Shown here: in pieces, positions 57,547-64,000 of the stretch
Layout of the letters: every line of letters starts with the position of its first letter
Position numbering within the stretch: the first letter of the stretch is position 1
DNA from: Thermotoga neapolitana DSM 4359
Lineage (GTDB): Bacteria > Thermotogota > Thermotogae > Thermotogales > Thermotogaceae
Reading direction: 5' to 3'
Assembly (NCBI RefSeq): GCF_000018945.1
Contig: NC_011978.1
Span: forward strand, 1,768,729-1,832,728
DNA: 64,000 nt
Translations under genes and position numbers: made by a program
Notes under the pieces: generated by a model
Told to the model about the DNA's origin: nothing
The model's input: the letters and a program-made list of their open reading frames with translations, nothing else
Databases searched by the model: none

Positions 57547-60141
57547 CTATCCCTCCGTTTCCAGTGATGCGAGGATTTCTTCCAGTATCTCTTCCTCGTC
57601 TCTTGTGTCACCATCGAGTTTTTTCATGAGAATTTTCTCAAGCACCTCTCCAATTATTTTACCGGATTTGATACCCTTTTCGATGAGATAGTTCCCATCT
57701 ATCTTCTCGAGTTTTGTGTCTCTGATCTTGAGCAGGTGGGCCTTGAATTTCTCTTCTTCCTCACCCTCAAGATAAGCCAGAAAATGGCATATCGTCTCGT
57801 TGCTGACGCCTTTCACAAGAGGATATATAAAAGACGTCGGTACACCCTCTTTGAGCATTTCCAAAAGGGCTTGAGCGCTCTTTTCCACATGTTTCACTTC
57901 GTTTATCAGGTTTTTCTTGAGAGAGTACCTCTTTTTCACACCCTCCCAACTTTCCTCATCGTAGAACTCAAGAAAAACATGAAGAACCGCATAGAATTTG
58001 TTGACTTCACCGAAGTTTTCTTCCACCCAGGGTATGTTCCTGAAGAGGTTTTCCATCTTCCTGTCCATGACGGGTGTGTAGTAGGTTTTCGGAAAAAGGT
58101 GCTTTATTACGTCAAATTCAGCCATTCTTCTGATGGATTTCAACGGATTTTTCTCCTCTAGTATCTTCTCTATCTCCTGTCTTATGCGGGCACCCGTTGT
58201 CTTTTCGAGGTATCCTTCTTCGACCGCCTGTCTTAACAACCTTTCCGTTGTCTCCTCTATGTGAAAATCGAATCTCTGTTCGAACCTGATGGCACGGAGG
58301 ATCCTCGTGGGATCATCCACAAAACTGAGGGTGTGCAGAACTCTTATGATGCCTTCTTTCAGATCCCTGTATCCGCCGAAGAAGTCCACGAGCAAACCGA
58401 AGTCACCGGGATTGAGTTTTATGGCCATAGCGTTTATCGTAAAATCACGCCTGTAGAGATCTTTTTTTATCGTGCTCATCTCAACGTCCGGCAGTCTGGC
58501 GGGAGATTCGTAGTACTCCATTCTGGCGGTGGCGATGTCTATTCTCAGGCCTCCTTTCAAAAAGAGGGAGGCGGTCATGAATTTTTCGTGTTTCACCAGT
58601 TTTGCAGGCAAAAACTTTTTTGCGTACTCTGCAAATTCCATGGCGTTTCCTTCCACCACGATGTCTATGTCCAGGTTCTCTATCCCAAGGAGCAGATCCC
58701 TCACAAATCCTCCTACGACGTAAACCGGCATGTTCACCTCGTCCCCGAACTTTCCCAGGAGCCTGAAGAGATTGAGCAGCCGTGGCTTTACATGTTTAAT
58801 CAGAAGATCTGTTACGTTTCTGAAGATCTGACCGTTTTCCCTGAAGACGGGTTTCACGTACTTCTTGAAGGGTTTTCCGAATATTGCTCTCAACACATCA
58901 CTTCTGGTCACGATACCAACGAGGATCCCATTTTCCAGTATTGGTATTCTGCCTATGGCGTTCTCCACCATGAGTTCTCTCAATTTCGTCACAGGGGTGT
59001 CGGGTGTTGCCACCACGAGGTTCGGCGTCATGATGGATTTCACGGGTCTGTCTCCCAGGTTGTGGTTCATCGCCTTGTCAACCGCTTTTTTCGTCACGAT
59101 TCCCACCAGTTTGTTTCCTTCCACAACGGGAAAACCGTTGTGACCTGTCTGCTCCATCAATCTGTTCACTTCTTTGATTGTCATGTCCGCAAGGACAACC
59201 TTCACAGGAGATGACATGATGTCCCTCGCTCTGAGAACGGGCACTACATGATCGTGCAATCTGTTCAAAATTTCACTGAGGACCTCTTCTGGTTCTCTTC
59301 CTACGATCGTCGCCGACGCGGCCCTTGTATGACCTCCTCCCCCAAGGCTTCTCATCAACGAACCAAGGTCTACGTCCGGAGAGGACGTCCTTCCAACAAC
59401 GTACACCTTTTTCCCCATCTTCACTATCGCAATGAACGTCTCGCTACCGCTCATTTCCCAGGCCTTGCTCACAACCAGCCCCAGTCCACCAACGAAACCT
59501 TCGTATTCGGCCATCGAGATGGTCACGGGAACACCGTTCACTTCATACTCCCGTGCGTTTTCGAGCAACCTGTCCAGTATCTCCATCTGTTGAGGTGTGA
59601 GTTCTTCTTTCGTGTAGAGTGCCACCTCATCAAGTTTTGCTCCGCTTTCCAGCAAAAACTTTGCAACTTCAAGATCGCGAGGAGTGGTCGAGGAAAAAAG
59701 GAGGTTTCCCGTGTCATCATAGAGAGCTATCATGAAAAGGGTGGCCTCGGTGGCATCTATGGAGATTCCCTCTTTTCTGAGGCGCTCGACTAGAAGAGTG
59801 ATGGTGGCACCAACTCTGTCCACCACGCCGTCGAGAGATTTTTCATCGACGTGATGATCGAAGACCGTTATCTTCGCATCCCGGATTCTCTCTCTGATCC
59901 TTTCTGGAATTCGATCGAGGGAGGAAGTATCAACGATGACAAGATCCGAAACCTCACCATCGAACTCGTGTTCCCAGAGAAATTCAAATCTATCTGAGTA
60001 GATCTTCAGAAACTCGGAAAGGTTCCTTGCGGGATTTCCCGGCAACACGATGAGGTGTTCGGGAAAAAGTTTCTTCGCCGCCACACATGAGGCAAAGGCG
60101 TCGAAGTCGGGTGATCTGTGCGTGGTGATGACCTTCATCAT
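57547..60141 (-). CDS. cca: CCA-adding tRNA nucleotidyltransferase with DHH and CBS domains
   Basis: 864 aa. The N-terminal DHH/DHHA1 phosphoesterase region (about 1-310) has TVFDHHVDEKSLDG and LGGGGHTRAASATIVG. Two CBS repeats follow (about 315-440, for example VVATPDTPVTKLRELMVENA). Then comes a class II nucleotidyltransferase (about 470 on) with VGGFVRDLLLGIENLDIDIV, RRDFTINAMAIKL and DDPTRILRAIRFEQRF. T. maritima has the same large enzyme. It repairs tRNA 3' ends, although the tRNA-Gln gene here already encodes CCA. It overlaps the LptA-like gene by four bases. Confidence 0.94.
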   Translation of the reverse strand: MMKVITTHRSPDFDAFASCVAAKKLFPEHLIVLPGNPARNLSEFLKIYSDRFEFLWEHEFDGEVSDLVIVDTSSLDRIPERIRERIRDAKITVFDHHVDEKSLDGVVDRVGATITLLVERLRKEGISIDATEATLFMIALYDDTGNLLFSSTTPRDLEVAKFLLESGAKLDEVALYTKEELTPQQMEILDRLLENAREYEVNGVPVTISMAEYEGFVGGLGLVVSKAWEMSGSETFIAIVKMGKKVYVVGRTSSPDVDLGSLMRSLGGGGHTRAASATIVGREPEEVLSEILNRLHDHVVPVLRARDIMSSPVKVVLADMTIKEVNRLMEQTGHNGFPVVEGNKLVGIVTKKAVDKAMNHNLGDRPVKSIMTPNLVVATPDTPVTKLRELMVENAIGRIPILENGILVGIVTRSDVLRAIFGKPFKKYVKPVFRENGQIFRNVTDLLIKHVKPRLLNLFRLLGKFGDEVNMPVYVVGGFVRDLLLGIENLDIDIVVEGNAMEFAEYAKKFLPAKLVKHEKFMTASLFLKGGLRIDIATARMEYYESPARLPDVEMSTIKKDLYRRDFTINAMAIKLNPGDFGLLVDFFGGYRDLKEGIIRVLHTLSFVDDPTRILRAIRFEQRFDFHIEETTERLLRQAVEEGYLEKTTGARIRQEIEKILEEKNPLKSIRRMAEFDVIKHLFPKTYYTPVMDRKMENLFRNIPWVEENFGEVNKFYAVLHVFLEFYDEESWEGVKKRYSLKKNLINEVKHVEKSAQALLEMLKEGVPTSFIYPLVKGVSNETICHFLAYLEGEEEEKFKAHLLKIRDTKLEKIDGNYLIEKGIKSGKIIGEVLEKILMKKLDGDTRDEEEILEEILASLETEG

Positions 60142-60755
60142 TCCACCTCTAGAGTAACGGCAACGGAACTCGCTTCCATCGTGTCGGCTTCAAGGTCCAT
60201 AACTACCCTGTCAGCCTTCATCTTGAGGTTCTTTTCGGTGTCGTTCAGATCGACGTCTTCGGCAAGTTCTATGATTCCATCACCTCTTCTGTAAACGAAC
60301 TTTCCACAGGATGCCTCCACCGCTCCCTTTTTTATCTGAACGCTTCCAGAGCCGATGAAGGTGTCCTCTTCCAGGTCGAATACGATCTCATCACAACTGA
60401 CGAGGATGGTTTCCGTACTGGATCTGTCCAGAAAGTCACCTGTCACGTTTCCAGTGATGGTCCCCTCTCTTGTCTCCACGTCGTACACGAGATGGTCTCC
60501 AGAGATTTCACCATTTTCAAGTGTTACAGTCACGGAAGAACTCGCCTCTGTGATTCTCCATTTTCCAGAAAGTTTCCTCACAACAAGACTTTCCGCCTTC
60601 AACGTGAATTTTTCCTCTTCTATCTCTAAAAAAACGTTTCCGGAGTACTCTATCTTTTCCTCAAAAGGTCTCACAAAATCTGCCTTTATGTGTATCGTTT
60701 TCGAAAACACAAAAAGCCCCACAAAGACCAGAAGCATCACCATAACCTTCTTCAT
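60138..60755 (-). CDS. LptA/OstA-like periplasmic protein
   Basis: 205 aa. The signal peptide (VMVMLLVFVGLFVFSK) is followed by repeated OstA beta-jellyroll strands such as LENGEISGDHLVYDVETREG and FDLEEDTFIGSGSVQIKKGA. The first repeat reads IEYSGNVFLEIEEEKFTLKA. LptA proteins carry lipopolysaccharide across the periplasm; Thermotoga has an outer 'toga' but is not known for classical LPS. ATG 60755 follows GGGGGTGAAGAA. Confidence 0.82.
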   Translation of the reverse strand: MKKVMVMLLVFVGLFVFSKTIHIKADFVRPFEEKIEYSGNVFLEIEEEKFTLKAESLVVRKLSGKWRITEASSSVTVTLENGEISGDHLVYDVETREGTITGNVTGDFLDRSSTETILVSCDEIVFDLEEDTFIGSGSVQIKKGAVEASCGKFVYRRGDGIIELAEDVDLNDTEKNLKMKADRVVMDLEADTMEASSVAVTLEVE

Positions 60756-60759
60756 TTCT

Positions 60760-61509
60760 TCACCCCCCAAAGAGTTCCAGGGCTCTCTCGTAGGCTCGCC
60801 GTGCGGTGAACGCAGGTGAGTGAGAAGAACACTCCACTCTCAGAACCTGTTTTGCCCTTTCCATCCTTGTCTTTTCGATCTTCTTTGTTCGTGCAATCGT
60901 TGAAAGAAAGAGATAATCAAGGGCGTTCCGGGGAGACTGTGCTTCTTCTTTCAGTTCAAAAGACACGATCACGTCTCCCTCCGGCACACCGGTGACCCAT
61001 GAGAGTGGAACGTACCTGTCCCTGTATGGTCTATAGAGAATGGGAAAAGAAAGAGATGCCTTCACCGCCTCTCTCAGGTCGTTTCCTTCCCCAAATACTA
61101 CTTCTTTCCCCTCCAGAAGATCGAAAACCCAGATTTCAAGACCAGCCGGAATCTTCTGTGCAGGAAAGAGTCTGTCCACGTACCTGTAGAGGCGTTCGTG
61201 GTTTCGTACCCCGTTCAGGCTGTCTCCCACCCTCATCAGAATCCTGAGGGCATCGAACATGGAGAACCTGTCGATTCCCCTTGAGAAGAACGGGTTCAGA
61301 AGCTTTTCCAGATTCCTCCACTCCCTCACCAGAATGGAGTATGTCCTGTTGGGAGAGCGAGTGAGAAAAAACAGCCCACATGGAACTGCGGATAAACCAC
61401 AGCATCTCACCATCACGTCGTCTTTTCCCATCTCTTTCAGGGCCTTCAACACACCGATGCTTCCAAGGTACGCTCCGTTCTCTCCACCGAAAGAGATCAC
61501 CAGGGCCAT
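60760..61509 (-). CDS. Patatin-like protein, probably inactive
   Basis: 249 aa. The patatin fold can be traced from the oxyanion loop SFGGENGAYLGSIGVLKALK and a serine elbow CCGLSAVPCGL, but the usual DG(G/A) catalytic Asp motif is missing where SWVTGVPEGDVIV occurs. It overlaps the canonical patatin gene by 13 bases. The pair may function together, the degenerate copy as a regulatory or structural partner. Confidence 0.7.
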   Translation of the reverse strand: MALVISFGGENGAYLGSIGVLKALKEMGKDDVMVRCCGLSAVPCGLFFLTRSPNRTYSILVREWRNLEKLLNPFFSRGIDRFSMFDALRILMRVGDSLNGVRNHERLYRYVDRLFPAQKIPAGLEIWVFDLLEGKEVVFGEGNDLREAVKASLSFPILYRPYRDRYVPLSWVTGVPEGDVIVSFELKEEAQSPRNALDYLFLSTIARTKKIEKTRMERAKQVLRVECSSHSPAFTARRAYERALELFGG

Positions 61510-62255
61510 TTCACTCCTTTCAAATCTTCAAGGGCTTTTCTGTAGATTTCATGGTACTTTTCGAACTCGTTCCACGACTCGCTCACGTTGTGCACCACCA
61601 CAAAATCTGCTCGGGAGAGTTCCTCCTGTTCCAGTATGATCTCCTTCCACCTGTCCATCACAAAAAACATCTCAAAATGATTTTTGAACTTTCCATCCTT
61701 TTTCCTGTTAAAGGTGGACGCAACGACAAAGTCTGCTCCCAGTTCCCTGGCCTGTGACACGGGAGTTGGAGAAAGTACACCTCCGTCCAGGACGGGATCT
61801 CCTCCCAGCCAGATTGGCTCAAAGTAACCCGGAACGGAACTGCTTGCAACAACGGCGTCTATGAGGAAACCCTCTGTCACCAGGAGAGACTCCATATTCT
61901 CCGTGTCGAAGACCACAACCCCTAGTTTTTTCCTGCAATCGGAGAATTTCTTTTTGCCAAACACCTCTTTGAGGACAGAGAACAGAAGATCCGCTTTGAA
62001 AAGCGACCGTTGAAACATTCCTCTCCACGTACCTTCGCTTTCGGTCTTTTTCAAATCTTGAAGGTGCCTTTTCATGATGGAGAAGGTGATCTCCCTGACC
62101 ATGCGAGGATCGCTGTACAGGGCGTACAGGGCTCCAACGATCGAGCCGATGGAAGACCCTGTCACCACATCGAAGACGTCCCCTGTTTTTTCAAGGAGCG
62201 CAAGATGAGCCGCCCCTTTGACACCTCCAGCAGCAAGGGCAATTCCCCTCATCAT
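61497..62255 (-). CDS. Patatin-like phospholipase
   Basis: 252 aa. The full catalytic set is visible: oxyanion loop ALAAGGVKGAAHLALLEKTG, serine elbow VVTGSSIGSIVGALYAL (GSSIG) and catalytic Asp in DPVLDGGVLSPTPV. No signal peptide is seen, so a cytoplasmic or inner-leaflet lipid acyl hydrolase is likely. Start at one of two adjacent ATGs (62255 or 62252) after AAGGTGAGAGG. Located between an Omp-alpha-like protein and a degenerate paralogue. Confidence 0.87.
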   Translation of the reverse strand: MMRGIALAAGGVKGAAHLALLEKTGDVFDVVTGSSIGSIVGALYALYSDPRMVREITFSIMKRHLQDLKKTESEGTWRGMFQRSLFKADLLFSVLKEVFGKKKFSDCRKKLGVVVFDTENMESLLVTEGFLIDAVVASSSVPGYFEPIWLGGDPVLDGGVLSPTPVSQARELGADFVVASTFNRKKDGKFKNHFEMFFVMDRWKEIILEQEELSRADFVVVHNVSESWNEFEKYHEIYRKALEDLKGVKWPW

Positions 62256-62259
62256 CCTC

Positions 62260-63477
62260 TCACCTTGACAGCAGTAAAATTCCCAGCACGATCGCAAGTG
62301 CTCCCACACCGATCATCAGCAGCAAGTTTGTGTCGACAGGAATTTTCTGGACTTCCTCCTTTTCTGCGAGTTTCTGAGCCAGCGCCTTCACATCAGACGA
62401 AACACTCTGCAATCTGTCCGAAAGAGCGGCAACCTGCCGTTTGAGATCCTTCACTTCTCTTTCCAGATTGGATTCCGCCGACTGGTAGTCTATCTGTGCC
62501 CTTTCCAGGTTTGAGGTGCGAGAAGACAGCGTTTCCAGATCTTTTTCAACCTCTGTTATTTTGCCTTCAAGATCGAGTATTTTCCCAGAAACTTGAGAGA
62601 TCTTGTTTTCAAGATCGGTCAATTTTGTTTCCAGACTGGATGCTTTGCCAGAAACATTTGAGATGTCTTGAAGAAGTTCCTCTCTCAGTTTCACAAGATC
62701 AGAGGAAAGTGATTTCACATTCTCTGTAGTCTCGTTAAGGCGCTCCGTCAGGCTTTCTACCTTTCCTTTCAGAAGAAGAATGTCACCACCTGCGTCCTTC
62801 TTCCAAGCAAGAAGATTCTGCGTTTCAGTCCCGAGTTTTGTGACCGTCTCTTCCAGATTCGAGAGTCTGTCCTCTGCGTTTTTCAGATTGCTTTCCACAA
62901 CTTCCAGTCTGGAAGAATGTTCACCGGTGATTTTCTCCAGTTCCTGCAACTTCTTTTCGACGGTGTCTATCCTCCTCAATATCTCCGTGTCGAATCCTCC
63001 CGTTTCCTGCTTGAAACTGGCAAAAGCAAGAGAAAGGTTCCTGTAGGCATCTTCGAGGGAACTGACCTTTGTTCCAAGTTCAGAAATGTCACTTGCCGCA
63101 GATGTTAACTTCGATATCACATCTTCAATTCTGGAGTTCAGCGATTTATGATCTTCTTCCAGTTTCGTTGTTCTTTCGTCCAGCGCGATGGTCGCCGCCT
63201 TGATGATGTCGAGTTCGTCTAGAAGGGAGATCTTTTCTCTGATCTTTTCCAGTTCAAACCTCATCACGAGTCTGTATATGTACTGTGCTATATCGTACCT
63301 TGTGACCAGAAGAGCCCCCCGAAAGTTCCCGTTTTCATCGAGTTCCATGAGTTTTGAATCCACAACGTATTTCACGGCTTCAAAAAACGGTGAGTCTGGT
63401 TCCACATCCTTTATGTTCTGTCCAATTAAGGAAAGGGCGATGATCAACAACCCTGCAAAAAAGATCCTTTTCAACAT
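62260..63477 (-). CDS. Omp-alpha-like outer-envelope rod protein
   Basis: 405 aa. The signal peptide (IFFAGLLIIALSLIG) is followed by a single SLH-like domain (DVEPDSPFFEAVKYVVDSKL to about residue 80, with VTRYDIAQYIYRLV). A coiled-coil rod of about 290 residues in heptads comes next (for example DRLSNLEETVTKLGTETQNL). A C-terminal hydrophobic anchor (LLLMIGVGALAIVLGILLLS) completes it. This is the architecture and size of T. maritima Omp-alpha, which spans the wide periplasm between peptidoglycan and the toga. ATG 63477 follows GGGAGGTGAAG. Confidence 0.9.
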   Translation of the reverse strand: MLKRIFFAGLLIIALSLIGQNIKDVEPDSPFFEAVKYVVDSKLMELDENGNFRGALLVTRYDIAQYIYRLVMRFELEKIREKISLLDELDIIKAATIALDERTTKLEEDHKSLNSRIEDVISKLTSAASDISELGTKVSSLEDAYRNLSLAFASFKQETGGFDTEILRRIDTVEKKLQELEKITGEHSSRLEVVESNLKNAEDRLSNLEETVTKLGTETQNLLAWKKDAGGDILLLKGKVESLTERLNETTENVKSLSSDLVKLREELLQDISNVSGKASSLETKLTDLENKISQVSGKILDLEGKITEVEKDLETLSSRTSNLERAQIDYQSAESNLEREVKDLKRQVAALSDRLQSVSSDVKALAQKLAEKEEVQKIPVDTNLLLMIGVGALAIVLGILLLSR

Positions 63478-63534
63478 CTTCACCTCCCTCTTCAACCTTA
63501 AAGCATCCTTGAAAACACCGCATGAAGATAGAGT

Positions 63535-63966
63535 TTACTGTTTGGAAAAATTCTTTTCCATGATGTCTTTCAGTTCTTTGAGAATCTTCAGAATGTTTTC
63601 AGCTTTTTCCTGGCCGAGTTCACTCGTGATCTTTTCTATGAAGCTTTCTCTTCTTTCTATGACCTTTTCTATGACACTTTCTCCTTTTCTGGTTATGGCA
63701 AGAAGGTAAGCCCTTCCATCCGCAGCATCCGGTCTTCTCGTGAGATAGCCATCCGTTTCCAGTCTTTTGACAAGACCGCTTATGGTGCTTTTTGCAACTC
63801 CCAGAAGGAGGCTGAGTTCTCCCGGCCTTTTCGGGCCTTCGAAGTATATCTTCTGTAAGATGTCAAACTGTGCAGGGGTGATTCCAAAATCCCTCAGCAC
63901 CTTTCTTCCTTCCACCTTCACCATAAAACAGATCTCCCTCAGCACTCTCTCGAACGGTTGTTTCAT
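63535..63966 (-). CDS. MarR-family transcriptional regulator
   Basis: 143 aa winged-helix regulator: FGITPAQFDILQKIYFEGPK, recognition helix LGVAKSTISGLVKRLETDGY, wing RRPDAADGRAYLLAITRKGE, and C-terminal dimer helices. It lies 57 bases upstream of the Omp-alpha-like gene and is transcribed towards it, so it may control the envelope genes that follow. ATG 63966 follows GAAAGAGGTGAAAGA. Confidence 0.9.
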   Translation of the reverse strand: MKQPFERVLREICFMVKVEGRKVLRDFGITPAQFDILQKIYFEGPKRPGELSLLLGVAKSTISGLVKRLETDGYLTRRPDAADGRAYLLAITRKGESVIEKVIERRESFIEKITSELGQEKAENILKILKELKDIMEKNFSKQ

Positions 63967-64000
63967 TCTTTCACCTCTTTCCAGAGAGTATCACCGTGAT
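63967..64000. other. Right window edge
   Basis: These 34 bases hold the ribosome site of the MarR gene and, on the minus strand, the sequence ACTCTCTGG. No further gene can be supported. Confidence 0.5.

Overview
The window looks like a chromosomal segment of a hyperthermophilic Thermotoga (Thermotogae) close to, but not identical with, T. maritima and T. neapolitana. Reasons: a GH13 maltosyltransferase of the T. maritima MmtA type, a type A RNase P RNA, a CCA-adding enzyme fused to DHH and CBS domains, an Omp-alpha-like rod protein, and very compact gene packing with ATGA-type overlaps and strong GGAGG ribosome binding sites. All names rest on family motifs read from the sequence and on memory of these families; no database search was run. 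No CRISPR array, integrase or prophage is visible. The only stretch of more than 300 bases without a protein gene is the RNase P RNA locus (43215-43549).

Layout. (1) 1-5262: maltosyltransferase (partial, minus strand), divergent from a GntR regulator, an ABC exporter and a YbjQ protein. The ABC ATPase is split by an IS200/IS605-type element (2524-3889) carrying only tnpB, with a well-folded right end that would encode an omega-RNA guided to the insertion site. (2) 5282-8756, minus: ribosomal protein S2 with a structured leader, an MFS transporter and a GT4 glycosyltransferase. (3) 8826-17495, plus: a flagellin island. An AT-rich ATP-grasp/HAD pair precedes the flagellin gene, which has a FliA-type promoter, a 5' palindrome and a strong terminator. 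Three large glycosyltransferase genes follow, one of them a TPR-GT4-methyltransferase fusion. (4) 17578-21975: a flavodiiron protein (frameshifted in a G6 run), a rubredoxin-reductase-like flavoprotein and a UbiE-type methyltransferase, with a GH4 glycosidase behind a weak hairpin. (5) tRNA-Gln on the minus strand. (6) 22147-33674, plus: a long overlapping operon with a frameshifted uridine-kinase-like gene, envelope proteins (GerMN, CtpA protease), TrmI, a lipid glucosyltransferase-like enzyme, a PPP-type phosphatase, CoaD, ThrRS and an HD-GYP protein. (7) 33654-47053, minus: a coiled-coil hypothetical, an LpxH-like phosphoesterase that appears to start with AUA, ManA, FapA-like, TrmFO, RsbW-like, QueH, Dtd, RelA/SpoT, RNase P RNA, an EamA exporter and PmbA/TldD. 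(8) 47160-48014: a lone plus-strand PEGA protein. (9) 48011-63966, minus: a Ca/cation antiporter, YjbQ, RNase R, Upp, GlyA, CysS, CheW, subunits of a sodium-pumping biotin decarboxylase, the CCA enzyme, and an envelope group (LptA-like, two patatins, Omp-alpha-like rod) with a MarR regulator.

Themes. The most distinctive parts are the flagellin-flanking modification island, the TnpB element that has disabled a transporter ATPase, and several start-site and frameshift peculiarities. The FprA, rubredoxin-reductase-like and possibly UbiE genes form an oxygen-detoxification unit typical of an anaerobe. The right-hand minus-strand block mixes translation and one-carbon housekeeping with outer-envelope ('toga') biogenesis.
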